A stretch of DNA of 64,000 bases from Dasypus novemcinctus (Eukaryota; Chordata; Mammalia; Cingulata; Dasypodidae): assembly GCF_030445035.2 (NCBI RefSeq), contig NC_080675.1, positions 66,418,544-66,482,543 of the forward strand, in the 5' to 3' direction. The notes below the pieces were generated by a model, which had not been told where the DNA came from, searched no databases, and saw only the letters and a list, made by a program, of their open reading frames with translations. Shown piece after piece: positions 13,756-25,859 of this stretch. The position numbers were made by a program, and so were the translations under genes. Within the stretch, counting starts at the first letter, position 1. Each line of letters begins with the position of its first letter.

Positions 13756-14205
13756 TGTGATGGTTAGACTAATTTGTCAACTTGGCCAGGTAATTGTGTC
13801 CAGTTTTGGGTCAAGCAAGTGCTGGGCTAATTGTAATATAAGAACATTTATGGGCTTTAGCCATCACTGAGCTTACTTCATAGATGGCTGACTACATCTA
13901 TGCTCAACCAGGGAGATTGCCATCAGCAATGAGTGACATTTTATCCAATCAGTTGAATGCCTTAAAAAGGGAAGTGATTTCAGCTTTCATAGAGAATTTC
14001 CTAGCTCGTCGTTGGACAACCAATGTCTCCCGAAAACTCATTAAGGACCTTCATTGGATTTTCATCGGAGCCCCAGATTTGCAGTTTCCCTGTGGAACCT
14101 GGACTTGTGCATCCCCACAGTCACATGAGAGTATCTTATAAATCTCATATTATTTACAGATATCTCCTGCTGATTCTATTTCCCCAAAGAACTCTGACTA
14201 AAATA
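13756..14205 (+). mobile_element. Solo LTR-like element (TGTGATGGTTAG... family)
   Basis: A 450-bp element that starts TGTGATGGTTAGACTAATTTGTCAACTTGG-like and ends GAACTCTGACTAAAATA. It resembles the common mammalian repeat whose ends read 'TGTGATGGTTAG' and 'CCCTGACTAATACA'. It is flanked by GATAC (13751-13755) and GATAA (14206-14210), a 4/5 match compatible with a decayed 5-bp LTR target-site duplication. The 85-codon frames inside it (13884-14141 and 14023-14280) are not genes. ERVL/MaLR affinity is inferred from the ends and TSD length. Confidence 0.6.
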
Positions 14206-14210
14206 GATAA

Positions 14211-16980
14211 CCCTAGTCCAGATATCTACTTTAAAAAATCAATGGTTTCTTTACTTAAATCTTTTAAATATATCATATGATGTATTTAATATTGAACAAA
14301 TATTTGATGTACTATGAGAAAATTATTAAGAATTGTTAATTCATAACCTTTCTAATCAATAGTGTCTGCTGTTTTCACCTAGAACAGTAAATGATTAACT
14401 TGTCCATTGTTCCTTGGACTGTTGTAATGCTGGTATGCAGGTAATCCCTTCATTTAGTAACCAAAAAACAAATGTTTCAAAGGAACAAGTTACCAGACAT
14501 AATATTTGGGTGTCCTGTTTGTATCCCCTGTAAAACTGAAAGCTGAAAACTTTATGTTCTTGTTCAGTGTACCATAAATAGAATAGAATAAATAAAACCT
14601 TTATGTAACATAATTGTTATACAATAAAGCATCGAGATTGTATGGATTGTTAGAAAAATAAAATTTCAAGTCTTCATCAAGAAACAAGTGAAAATATTTA
14701 TTCCAGTAAAAATATTTAGAAGCCAGTGTATTTGATAGCTTATTCTGAATTCCTTTCCTTCCACTCTGCAATTTCTGTTCTTTTTTCCCCACATTTTTTG
14801 GATGAGTGCTCTAATTTTCCTTTATAATTTTATTCCCAACTTGCACTTCTAATTAGAATCTTAGTCCTGTCTTGCTGAAGTGGTTGTCCCACCCAGTCTA
14901 ATATTGAAATGCTGACTGTCTGCTTTAATTGTTAGCACTAGAATGATAGCATGCTATTTTAAGTCCTCTTTCTTGATCTTTATCTCTCTCCAGCATGTGA
15001 ACTCTACTTTCATATTTGAATACACTTTCAAATACAAATAGTCTGTATTCTATGGTGATTTCAAATGATCCTAGGCTGGAGATAGTTCCTGACTGAGATC
15101 CAAACTCACAGTAGATACTCCCATTAGCTAAAAACTAGATGAAGTGACAATTGCAACTTCTTTACATTTAAATCATGTTTCAAGCAGTTTCCAGGTATTT
15201 CATTCAGTCATAGATATTTATGTTTGCCTGTGTGAGTTTAAGTATACTGGCTGAGGGAGGCCACTTTCTTCCTGTTCCCACCATTGACAGAGCAGTGCAT
15301 GTGACCTAAGACCCTAAATATGCCCTGATAAGTAGAAAATAACAGAATGTAAAGATGCACTCACAGTGACAGACCAAAGCAGTGAAGTGTCCAAAAGTGG
15401 TGCTCAGTTGTGGCATTTGTGGATTACTGCCAAATCTTGATTTTTAGTTTTAGATTTTCTGCATTTAAGTCTTACTCTGGAAGAACATTTAGTTTTCTTA
15501 CACAAACTCCATTCCAGATTAATAGAGTTCCAACTGCTTATTCTTATAATATTGGACATGCCATTGTTAATTAAATAAATATGCACTATTTTCATTATAC
15601 CATCTATGCTGTAGGTTAATTGGGTAGGGAATCAGCCTTTTGTGTTGAGGGACACACAACATCAGTATCAGTAAGTCTCTTGGGAAAGAGCTGACCCATT
15701 TTCCTTGTGCCTTCATGCTATAGGTTGGACACCATATATTAGAAGAGTGCCTGTTACCTAGACTTTCTTTGGCTCCTCTGTCTTCAATAAAACATGTCCT
15801 TCCTGCTACCCTCCCCCTCCCCCTTTTCTAGTGTTCAGGAGTTCAGTCCCTAATTGACTCTTTCCAATATTAAATCCACTGTCTTTCAATGGTAGAGGTG
15901 GGCAACCATCATGGGGAAGGGTAGATGCGGCTCCTTATAAAAGCTTCCAATAAATCATACCGTTTTCAGGACTACCTTATTTGTACCTGTTGCTTCTAAT
16001 TCTTTAAATCAATGCTTCTCAAACTTTGTGTGTGTTGGGTCCTAACTCCTCAGTCTGAATGGGGGAGTCAGGGCCATTAGCAAAGAAAAAGGCTCCTGGA
16101 GCCATGGGGAGTTTATGCATATTGAGTTTATTCCATGCTCTTTCCCTTCCTCTGCTCTCTACTGCTCCTGCTCCTTTATGCTTTCTTTGTTCTCTCTGCT
16201 CCTCTGTTTACATGGGAACTGCTTTTATATTACTACTATCAGAATATATGATTTGTTCTCATAGTAGCACACCTATCAAGTTACATATACTGATTAGCTG
16301 GTGCATGGGTTGTTAGAGAGTCAAGTTCATCCCTTGGAAACTGAGTGCAATTATGCTGTGTCATTGCATCCCGGATATGGCCAAGAAGTATCCAGGGCAC
16401 TTATGCCATTTAACTATTGAGCTCTAGCTCCCCCTACAAGTGTAATTGTGAATTTAAGTCTTTGAGTACTTTTTGTCAGGTTAAATGAGAACTGGTTACA
16501 AATACAAGTCCAATCAGCCGTATTTAACTCGCTGTCTCAAGAATTTAATTTGTTTTTCTTGTGTCTTTGGTTTTTATCCTTCTGTCACTAAAAATTATAA
16601 CACAAATATAACTAATATCATTAATGATCATTTATTGAAAATTATAAAAGTCTAATGAAGTTCTAGAAAAGTACTTTAAAAGCATAACATGTAGGACAAT
16701 AGGGAAAAGATTATAATTTTATTCTGAAATTATTTGTTCTCTTCATTGAAACAATACTAAACATTTAGAAGTAAAAAATCCATTGCTTTGTTTTCATTAT
16801 GTTTCTTACAAATGCCTATATATGTTAACTAGGAAATCTTAATTGATTCAATACATTTGTGTAAAAATAAACCTAGAAAGTCACAGGTATTTGTATTGTG
16901 GAAGACAGATTCTCTAAACTAAATTGTTTTGAGCTATTCACTGGAAGCAATAATATCTATACTAATACATTTGTATTCAA
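14211..16980. other. AT-rich sequence, nothing firmly recognised
   Basis: About 2.8 kb with no gene, RNA gene or confidently named repeat. The region 15610-16440 is a little more GC-rich and carries an 85-codon plus-strand frame (16059-16316) with a hydrophobic stretch, but it has no recognisable domain or gene signals. Confidence 0.45.
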
Positions 16981-16984
16981 ATAT

Positions 16985-18300
16985 ATTTGAATTGTAGTCA
17001 AAGTCAAACACTCTCTTTCAAATGCTTTTTCTGTGTTTATTGAGATGATTATGGGACTTTAGTCCTTGTACTGATATGAAGGGTTACATTATTTGACTTT
17101 CAGATGTAAAACCAACCTTGCATACCTGGACTAAATCTCACTTAAGTATGGTATATGATACTTTCTACATGTTGCCGGATTCAGTTTGCTGTATTTTGTT
17201 GAAGATGTTGTGTCTATATTCATAAGAGTTATTACTCTGTGGTTTTCTTCCTTGTGAGGGCTTTGTCTGGTTTTGGTATCAGGGTTATGCTGGTTTTATA
17301 TAATGAGATGAAAAGTATTTCCTCCTCTTCTATTTTTTGGGAGATTTTATGAGGGATTGGTGTTAATTCTTCTTTAAGTTTTTGGTAGAATCCTCCACTG
17401 AAACCATCTGAGCCAAGGATTCATTTTTTGTGAAATTTTTAAATTACTAATTCAATCATTTTACCGGTTATAGGTATATTCATATTTTCTGTATCTTCTT
17501 TAGTTAGTTTTAATAATTTTTATTTTTCTAGGAATTTGTCAAGTTCATCATGGTATCCTTTTATTCTGCTTTTTAGTTTTGTATGGTCAGTAACAATGCC
17601 CCCTCTTTCATTCCTGATTTTGCTAATTGGTTCTACTCTTTTTCTTGGTTTGTCAAAGTAAAGTTTGCCAATTTTGTTGATCTTTTCAAAGAACTAACCT
17701 TAGCCTGTTGAGTTACTCTATTGAATTTCTTGTCTCTATCTCATTAATTCCCATTTTAATCTTTATTATATCCTTCTTATGCTTGCTTTAAATTTGGTTT
17801 GCTCCTCTTTTCCAACTGTTCCAGGAAGGAGGATCATGCTATTGATTTGAGATCTTTCTTCTCTTTTAATATAGCCATGTACAGCTATAAATTTCTACTA
17901 TGCACTGTGTTAGCTCCATACTTTATATTAGTTTACCTCAAATTATTTTCTAATTTTCCTTGTGATTTCTTCTTTGACTTATTGATTATTTAGGAGTGTG
18001 TTGCATAAGTTCCACATATTTGTAAATTTCCAAAATTTCTTTCTGTTATTGATTTCTAATTTCATTCCATTGTGATTGTAAGACAAACATATGATTTTAA
18101 TTATTTACATTTATTAAAATCAGTCCTAGAGAGTGTTTCAAGTGCACTTAGGAAGAATATATAATCTGAAAAATACTTCTTTCTATGGTTTAGATTTTTG
18201 TTCTTTTCATTGTTTAACATTCCTATTGTATGGAAGTCTTATATAGACATATCAAATTGCTTTTTAATTACCACATTCTAATTTTGAGGAATGCTACCTA
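16985..18300 (-). mobile_element. L1 ORF2 fragment, antisense
   Basis: The plus strand reads as the reverse complement of LINE-1 ORF2, from the reverse-transcriptase region back towards the endonuclease and linker region. Segments recognised in order include TGTGTTTATTGAGATGATTA, TTGCCGGATTCAGTTTGCTG, GGTTTTGGTATCAGGGTTAT, GTGTTAATTCTTCTTTAAG and TTCATTCCATTGTGATTGTA. Frames are broken throughout and both ends are truncated. The 64-codon frame at 17799-17993 is on the wrong strand for L1 and is not a gene. Confidence 0.9.
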
Positions 18301-18364
18301 TATTTTCTGTTAGCAAACTACCAAGGGAAGATAGCTCAGGCATTTATAGGAAGGCTATTCCGAT

Positions 18365-18512
18365 TTTTTTCCTGTAAAATGGACATATAATTGTTCAGTG
18401 TCATATTGAGGGTTAAACTAATAATGTGAAGTAGTTTTAAAAGTTCCCAGGACAAAATATGTATTCAATAAATGTTGTCAGCTGTTACTATGACTATTAA
18501 TGTTATTCTTGT
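18365..18512 (+). mobile_element. MIR SINE, 3' half
   Basis: CCTGTAAAATGGACATATAA followed by a degenerate 'GTTGT..AGGGTTAAA' segment, then AAGTTCCCAGGACAAAATAT and TCAATAAATGTTGTCAGCTG. These match the order of the MIR 3' half ('CTGTAAAATGGGGATAATAA ... CTCAATAAATGTTAGC'). Confidence 0.72.
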
Positions 18513-19540
18513 AAGCTAAAAGAGTTTGGCAATGAAACAAAGTATTTAGAATAAAAGTTTTTGTTTGGAGTGAATTTTTACTTTAAAATATGAAAAGAGC
18601 TTCATTTTCTTTTCACTCAAAACACTAGTAAGTTTCCTGAGATAGTAGAGATATAAAATTAGCATCAGCTCATATTCAGTCCTACACAAAGAACAGTTTT
18701 CAATACCCTTACCCCTCTGATTTAAAAGCTCTCTTAGATTCAAAGGAATGTGGTCATATCTGATTCCAGTTCACAACATGATACCATCTTTTGAGGACTA
18801 CCACTTCTTAGCTTTGGAGCTGAATAGAGTCTCCTTTTGAATGCCACTTCATCCATATCTCTAATCTGTTTTCTATACTTATCTCTTTGAGATTAAACAA
18901 TCTGAAATCAAAAGCTTTATTTGTTTGAATTTATAGAATGGACTGTAATTATTCAAGAATCATTGGCTTCTTCTGTACTGAACATCAGGATCAAATGTTC
19001 AGCGAAAGAACTCATAATTACAAAGGGGTAACAGGAACATCAAATATGATGATCCATTTTGCCTGTATTTACCTTTTTTACTGAATTCCCAACAGTTTAA
19101 CATATACAGAGCCTAATATTGGTATTTTGTTTCTAAAGAAATTACTTGGTATAAGATCAAGATAATCGATTCAAATTGTAAGAAATATAATATTGAAATT
19201 ATTGTTTGCATATGTGACATTAATTGAAATATTTATCATTTATCTTCAAGGAGCCAATGGGAAGTGGGAAAACAAATCTTCCACTATATTAGAATGTAAA
19301 ATTCATCAGTATGTCTTTTTATTGTTTAACTGCTGTAATGATTCTCTCTGTCCCTGAGTTAGATTTCTCTACTCTTTCATAATTTTCCTTCCCAAGAATT
19401 TTATCTTCCATTCTCTCTTCCCATTCTGTTCATCATCATATGCTATTCTATTTTGAGCACATTTGATAACTCCTTAAACCCTTTTTCCTGTTTCCATTTT
19501 TTATATCCTCTTGTTTTCTGTGAGTCTCTTTTCACCTTTT
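18513..19540. other. AT-rich sequence, nothing recognised
   Basis: No gene or clear repeat. A 65-codon antisense frame at 18546-18743 has no domain. Confidence 0.45.
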
Positions 19541-19556
19541 AAAAAGGTGTCATTTT

Positions 19557-19762
19557 GGGAGCAGAGGTGGGTCAAACAATTGAGCTCCTGTTTCCCATGT
19601 AGGAAGGCCTAGATTTGGTTCCCAGTGCCTTCTAAAAGCAAAGACAAACAACAAGCAAATGAACAAAAAAACAACTCAGGGGAGCCAATGTGGTTCAGTG
19701 TTGAGCATCGGCTTCCCACTTATGAGGTCCAGGGTTCAGTTCCCAGTCTCAGGAATTAAAAA
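19557..19762 (+). mobile_element. Dimeric tRNA-derived SINE (xenarthran type) with perfect 16-bp TSD
   Basis: A 206-bp SINE made of two related tRNA-like units. The left unit starts GGGAGCAGAGGTGGGTCAAA and contains a B-box-like TTTGGTTCCCAG. The right unit starts at about 19681 (GGAGCCAATGTGGTTCAGTG) with a good B-box-like GGGTTCAGTTCCCAG near 19732-19746. It ends in a run of A. The flanks are exact copies of AAAAAGGTGTCATTTT at 19541-19556 and 19763-19778, a classic L1-mediated target-site duplication, so the ends are well defined. Related to the DAS-type SINEs at 40694-41170 and 37447-37523. The 81-codon frame starting at 19659 is not a gene. Confidence 0.88.
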
Positions 19763-19778
19763 AAAAAGGTGTCATTTT

Positions 19779-20560
19779 AAAAATGCTTTCTATAAATCTG
19801 ATTCAGTACCAAGTCACTTCTGTTACTTGCAGGTCAGTGAAGATGGTCATTCTTTGTGGACAAAAAAGATCTTTCATTTAGGAATTATGATTAGTAGATA
19901 TTAGTTTCTTTTTATGAGGCAGTTATTCCATACATCATGGAGTATTTATTTTTTCCTAAAAGAGCATTTTTTACCTAAAAGAATTTTTTCTATCTCCCAG
20001 ATTTTGATATTACAAAGGAATTACTTTTTAATTTAATTGTGTAGTCCATTTCTATAGAGAAAGTCTATTCAAATTGTAAGTCTGTGAACTGGTTGTTACC
20101 TATCTCAGAGATAAGAAAACTCAAAAAAATGTAAATGAATTATTTCACTAAATTTTTTTTTAGAAAGAATTTTTTTCTATAAAGGACACAGTGTATTTAC
20201 ATTCTGCAATAAGCTCCTTATTTACTCACAAACTGGTAACAGTTTGCAAACTGTCACCAATCTGCAGACCCATTTTGAGTTGCCTTGCTATAGAGGCTTA
20301 TAATATTCCCTTTAAAACCACGTTAAGTGAGAAAAATCTTACACTAGCAGTCAATAGGAAGAAACACTAGATTAAGTCATTTTTACTTATGAATGAAGAA
20401 TGCTTATGGGAGGTTAGGGACATTTAATTTTCTTATGTATTCATTGAGTGTTTGTTTAATTATCTTCATAACTTATGTTGTATTCGTCAGCCTATGAATC
20501 TATTGATTATAAAACTGCCTCTTTTCACAGAAGAAAACATGATTTTATGGTTTAGAAATT
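19779..20560. other. AT-rich sequence, nothing recognised
   Basis: No gene or RNA gene seen. Contains poly-T/poly-A runs and possibly a very decayed MIR piece near 20100. Confidence 0.4.
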
Positions 20561-20564
20561 GTAT

Positions 20565-20870
20565 CATTGAGGATGCTGTCAGAAAAACAGGAACATGCTA
20601 CTTATTGCAAAGAGAGGGGATTTAAAACAGGGAATTGGTTACAAAGTCTTAGAAGGACTAGTGTAGCAAAAGGGATAGAGGCAGAGTGAATGATTTTTAA
20701 CCTGAGCTCAGAATGGTACTAATACCCCTGGGCTGGAATCCATGAATCAGCACATGCTGCTAAGCTGCAGGAGAGCAGCTGCTCAAGGCTCAAACTGCCA
20801 TAGGTTCTATGAATACCAGGGTTGGAAATATCAAAGAAGCTCAGTTTCTGAGAGTACTGAAGGAGTTCTC
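20565..20870. repeat. Old interspersed repeat, interrupted by the MLT1-like LTR
   Basis: GATGCTGTCAGAAAAACAGG, then AGCTGCAGGAGAGCAGCTGC, resembles an old mammalian repeat that begins 'CAG(T)CAGGG..AACAG' and has GCAGCTGCTG-rich internal sequence. The stretch after the LTR (about 21340-21540) looks like its continuation, so the LTR at 20877-21320 probably inserted into it. I cannot name the family. Confidence 0.35.
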
Positions 20871-20876
20871 AGTCAT

Positions 20877-21320
20877 TGTCTGGAATTGAATCATGCCCCC
20901 CATAAAAAGCATACTCAGTCCCCAACCTCTGGTCCTGTGAATTTGATCCTATTTGCAAATAGGACCTTTGAAGATGTTGTTAGTTATGTGTGTCCAAACT
21001 GAATGAGGGTGGCCCTTAATCTAATGTGGCTGAAGTCCTTTTAAGAAAAGATAATTGAACACGGAAAGAGAGAGGCCACAAGAATAGCCAGAAGCTGGTA
21101 GTCAGTAGAACCCAGAAGAGAAAAGAGAAGACACCACCAAGAACTTTGGCATGTGATGGAAAAGCCATGGATCCCCAAAAGTTGCTAAACAGCCAGAAGT
21201 TACTGACCATGAGAGCAATCAAGCTTTCTAGTCTCTGAAACCATGAACCTAGGCTATAAATTCCTGTTGCTGAGCTAGCCCATTGTATGACATTTGTTTT
21301 AGCAGTTAAGAAGTAACACA
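20877..21320 (+). mobile_element. MLT1-like MaLR LTR
   Basis: Shows the MLT1 LTR order: TGAATCATGCCCCCCATAAA, ATCCTATTTGCAAATAGGAC, CTTTGAAGATGTTGTTAG, GGTGGCCCTTAATCTAATGT, GAAGTCCTTTTAAGAAAAG, 'GAGAGAGGCCACA', then a degenerate 'GTCTCTGAAACCATGA' and a 3' end AAGAAGTAACACA. The flanks GTCAT (20872-20876) and ATCAC (21321-21325) match at 3 of 5, a possible decayed TSD. Solo LTR. The antisense 101-codon frame at 21016-21321 is within the LTR and is not a gene. Confidence 0.8.
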
Positions 21321-21325
21321 ATCAC

Positions 21326-24300
21326 ATTGTCTCATCTGTAGCAACATCAGCAACTACCAACAGCTGCCACTACTTCTCACCCTTTCTGTCCTTCAGATTA
21401 CCTGCCAGTGCTTCCAACTGGTAAAGCATAACAGAAAACAAGTTGCAAAGGTGTCTGGGAAATATAGTTTACAGACTCCTACTCATGACAGTTCAAAGTA
21501 TAAAAGGGTGGACGTAGGACAGATTTACAAGAGATAAATGAGCAACATAATCCACTCTTTGGGCTACTTGCATCAACAGATACACTTCTGCTTAATTTAA
21601 ACCCATATTTAAATCATTTCCCATATTTTAGCATTTGTACATAATACAAAAAACAGTAAATTGGCATGCTTCCATTTACCAGTTTGCAAAGAATCCTTGG
21701 TAAAAACAGAGACTCTCTCACTTTTTTCTAAAAAGGAAATATTCCATATTCCATTAGCAATTTAATCTGTCTCCAAGTAAAGTCAATTCCTCTTCCAGTT
21801 CAGTCATAATTCCATCAGAATTTTAATTAACATAAATGCTATTTAAGTTAGGTTGTGAAAATTAAGCAAGCATCCTGACTTTTTATATGAAAGAAAAAGG
21901 AAAAGAAAGGAAAGGAAAAATAGATTATTTTATACATAACAGTGGAGAAAACAAATATGCAGAGTCAGCTACAATCTTTGCTTCTATTTGGTCACATGGC
22001 CTCAAAAATTGTATATGATTCTCTTCTTCAATCACTGGTTCTGCTTGTATTGGGTTACTGAGGCTACTCTTCTGGATATGCAAGTGAAAATAGTTGCCCA
22101 GAGAATCTTCTAAGTTCTCTACACCCATGTGAAATAGAATATTCACTTTATAGTATTTATTAGTCACCCTAATTAGTATAGTGTGCTTCTTCTTTGCTTA
22201 TTAGTTTCAATGTCAAAAGAACCACACATGGTCAGACAGCAGCTCAAATTACAGTATAGGGGAAACATTGCTTTGTCCCTGGGTATACTGAGTTCCTGAT
22301 GTATCCTGATATACCATAGTATAACTCCATCAGGAACTTAGACATTAAACTTCTAGTGTTCAACCCTCGGAAATGGAAATTCTGTAGAATGGAAAGCAAA
22401 ATTTCTGTGGATTACTATTATAATAGTGAGAGGAACTACTAAAATATTCATCTTTATTTCTCAGATCTGTTCATTCTGGCAATTGGAGAACAACATGGCT
22501 CCTTAACGAAGTCCTCATTAAGTCATTCTATGATTGTCTTAAGCTAGCAGCTTCTGCGTTAGGAGCACATGATAAGATGAATTCAATGAATGTGAGTTCC
22601 ACAGCAGCAATGTGTGGAATCACGGTGTTGAATAAGGCATTCCTTAAATCGATGGAGAGTGACATTGGTAAAAGCTTTGTGGGGAAAAGAAACAAATACA
22701 TAAATCACAATTCTATTTCCCCCTTCATAACTAAAGGACACAACATAACCAACCAGCTGCTGGTTGTCATATCAAAGTCTGTCTTGGCCTTTGCTGTTGG
22801 CAGGTTGGGCACTCAGTGATTGCAGTAATTAGACCACATTGGTTAGGGAAAATGAAAGGCTCCCCCTTCACTATGGCATTGAAAAGTTCATTGTTGATGA
22901 GTAGCAAAATCCTTGAGAATTATAATAATGGCCTCAGTGAAGCATGCTAACCTGTTTCCACCATCCTTCGCAATATGATGTTGCCAGTCAAGAGATAGAT
23001 TTTATTATTTCATCCTCTTAAAACTGAACTGAACTGGCATTGTATCTCATTTGGATAAATATAATTCAGCAGAATTGACCTTGTGGGAGTTCCACAGCTT
23101 AGGCCTTCAGAGGCGCTTCAGCTTCTGTTCTCACTATCTTGAGACACTAAGACCATTATGTAACCCTCTCTGGGATGAGAGACCCCATGGACAAAAACCT
23201 CAGTTCCCCAATCAGCAGACAGTATCAACTGCCAGACATGAATGAGGCCATTTTGGACTCTAGCTCAAAGTGATTTGTCAAATGATTGCAAATGCATTAG
23301 TAATTCAGATAAAAGTTGATCAAATATTATGTTTGATGGTCATCTTCAAAGAAACCTGGTCTTCTAAAGGCTTATATTTGGTGACATCCAGATATCATAA
23401 ATCTACTCACATCTCTACGTTAGGAAGCATGAAGCTGAACAAGCTATTGCATAGATGGAGGAACTGCAACAGAAAGTGCTAGGATTGCTAAAGGAATGGA
23501 GCCATTGATGGGGGGCTGCTGGAGTTTGCAGTCATACCCTGTCCTTGCTGCTGCTCTACTATCAGTAGTACAGCAAAGACTAGTATCTGGCAGCAACTGC
23601 TACTCTTATCTGAATGAGAAAAGGGTATGTCCCCTTTTCCCCAAAATTCTTTACACCTAAAAATGCATCCTATTGATGTTAAATAATAAGAAACCATCAG
23701 GCAAGGGAATCTGGAAAAAAGAGTTTGTATAAAACAGAGTACAAAAACAGTATGGAAGAAATGCTCTGAGAAACAACAAATAACCAGAAAAAATATTTGT
23801 TCCTGAAGAGAATGCTTTGAGTTTCATAAAAAGGATTCTTCCATAACTATCTGCATCATCTTGGGTAAAACAAACTTCTCTTGAATTAAGATGTATCATC
23901 TTTTACTATTAGTTGGACTAAAATGATTTCCAGTTTACTTTATCCACTAAAAATGGCAGTTGATAAATATTTATTCATTAACTTTGAGTCTAATCAGTAG
24001 AAAGATAATGCAAGCCCAAATATAACCCACATCTATAATTTAAATTTTTCTATAACCCATGTTAAAAATAATAAAGACAAACAGGCAAAAACAATTTTAA
24101 GAATGTATTTAATGCAATAAATCCAATTTATTATAGTTTTAACATGCAATCAATATAAAATGACTACTGATATAGTTAATATTTTTAATAAATAAATAAA
24201 TGAATCTGGACTTCATAATCCAGATTTACTTTTAGATGTACAGGACACATCAATTTGGACTGTTCATATTTCAAAAGCTCAATAACTACATGTATCTAGT

Positions 24301-24660
24301 GGCTATCATATTGAACATTGTAGATCTAGGTAACAGACTTTTGTAGACTAATGGTATACTATACCTTCTTAATTTTCTTCTATTTTTTTCTTCTCTGTCA
24401 TTACCCTTTATGCCAATAACCACAAAACACTGATTATTTATAAAAATAAAGAAACCCATGAAGTAATAATAATTGTAAAGTTTTAACCTATAAAATAATT
24501 CAAATACCAACTTATTACAGATATAAAAAGGATTTTTTATTCTCTGAAAAATATGAAATGATAATCTAAGCTCTCTAAAAATAAAGTTTAAAACATGACA
24601 TTCAGCAAGAATAGCAAACCAAATACAAGCCTTAAAATCACAAAATTTAAACTTTATTAC
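21326..24660. other. Largely unassigned sequence; possible LTR-internal piece and old LTR
   Basis: No functional gene recognised. 22490-22990 has a slightly more complex base composition and an 80-codon plus-strand frame (22577-22819) without a recognised domain. It could be an old ERV-internal fragment. 23050-23260 loosely resembles an old LTR. A purine tract lies at about 21888-21922 and a (TAAA)n tract at 24187-24204. None of these assignments is firm. Confidence 0.35.
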
Positions 24661-24664
24661 AATA

Positions 24665-24830
24665 CTTCAAGGTCTGTTACCTTTGAAAAGTTAACTCTTC
24701 TTCCCCTCAAATTCCTTATCTGTAATATAGAAATAAAGTACCATTTTTAACAATGTTGTTATGAGGATTAACTGAGATATTAATACAAAGTATGCAAATA
24801 TACTTGACAGAAAGTTAACTTTTAAAATGG
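24665..24830 (+). mobile_element. MIR SINE
   Basis: TTACCTTTGAAAAGTTAACT, then TCAAATTCCTTATCTGTAAT, then GTTGTTATGAGGATTAACTG and AGATATTAATACAAAG. This matches the MIR core and 3' half ('CTCAGTTTCCTCATCTGTAA ... GTTGTTGTGAGGATTAA'). Confidence 0.82.
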
Positions 24831-24945
24831 TTTTGTAAGAGTTGAACTTTGGGCTAATAACAGATATATACATATACACATGGAGAGAGTAGATTTATAG
24901 TTAAACATAGGAACTGGGTATAAAAATTATTGCTGTAAACCATAT

Positions 24946-24971
24946 ATCTACCTATCTGTCTGTCTGTCTAT
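24946..24971 (+). repeat. (CTAT/CTGT)n microsatellite
   Basis: ATCTACCTATCTGTCTGTCTGTCTAT-type tetranucleotide tract, short and imperfect. Confidence 0.8.
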
Positions 24972-25019
24972 ATTCCTCGATGGCTGCATATGTCAAGGGA
25001 TGACCATATTGTACAGGCA

Positions 25020-25262
25020 GTCTTACTTGGTATTGGCATAGGCAGTCTGACTTAGAATCCTAGTGGTGCCACTTTAGTTGTTCTGTGTTCTTGGGCAAGT
25101 TATTTAACATTTTGCTTGCATACTCTCCAGTTTTTAAAAATGAGGTAAATAGTACCTACTTTATAAGATTGTCATGAGAACTAAATGAATCATGTATGAT
25201 ATTGAAGGCACTTAGAACAATGTCTGGAATATGTTAAGCACTATAAAATTAGAGTTTTCTAC
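25020..25262 (+). mobile_element. MIR SINE, nearly complete
   Basis: The order of parts is typical of MIR: GGCAGTCTGACTTAGAATCC, TTGGGCAAGTTATTTAACAT, degenerate 'CTCTCCAGTTTTTAAAAATG', GTACCTACTTTATAAGATTG, TCATGAGAACTAAATGAATC, GGCACTTAGAACAATGTCTG. One of the best preserved MIRs in the window. Confidence 0.92.
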
Positions 25263-25734
25263 TATTAGTGCATACTTTTTAGCAGGGAAGTGACACATCT
25301 GTGTTGAGGACTACTCTTTGTAAAAATCTTAGAGGACTGTTACAATATTTGGGCTGACACATCATGGCTTGATGTATGACTGAGGTCATAGGAATGGGGA
25401 TCAATGAACAAATCTGAGAAATATGTGATCAATTATATATAGATGGTAGGAAGAGATGAGAAAAGGGTGATACTCAAGATTTCAACTTGAGCAAGCTAGT
25501 GTGAGGTAAGACAGAAGAAAACACAGGATGGATGAAGATACATTTAGGTTAGTTTTGAATAAGTCTTCAAGATACCTGTGGATTGTTAATTGGAGATGTC
25601 TTGAGAGGTATATTTTGGATTCTCTAATATATGGTAAATAAAGCCTTGAGAATGGATGAGGTGATACTGGAAAGGCAGAATAAGAAACTTAAAAAACCAG
25701 AAAGCCCATAAAATAATAGTATAATATCATCTCT

Positions 25735-25855
25735 ATACTGATTAGCTTAAACAGTGTTGTCAAATACATTGTCTCATTTAATTCTCATAGTAACATTATT
25801 TGTATAGTTCTCATTTTTAAAAAAAGGGACCTCAAGGTTAAGCTTTCTGCTGTTG
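25735..25855 (-). mobile_element. MIR SINE fragment, antisense
   Basis: CATTGTCTCATTTAATTCTC, ATAGTAACATTATTTGTATA and CATTTTTAAAAAAAGGGACC follow the reverse-strand MIR order ('CTCATTTAATCCTCACAACAA ... CATTTTACAGATGAGGAAAC'). Confidence 0.7.
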
Positions 25856-25859
25856 GCAG

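Noticed and set aside
16059..16316. 85-codon frame with a hydrophobic stretch that looks like a small membrane protein
   Set aside because: The hydrophobicity comes from a pyrimidine-rich CTCTGCT-type stretch. There is no supporting gene structure.
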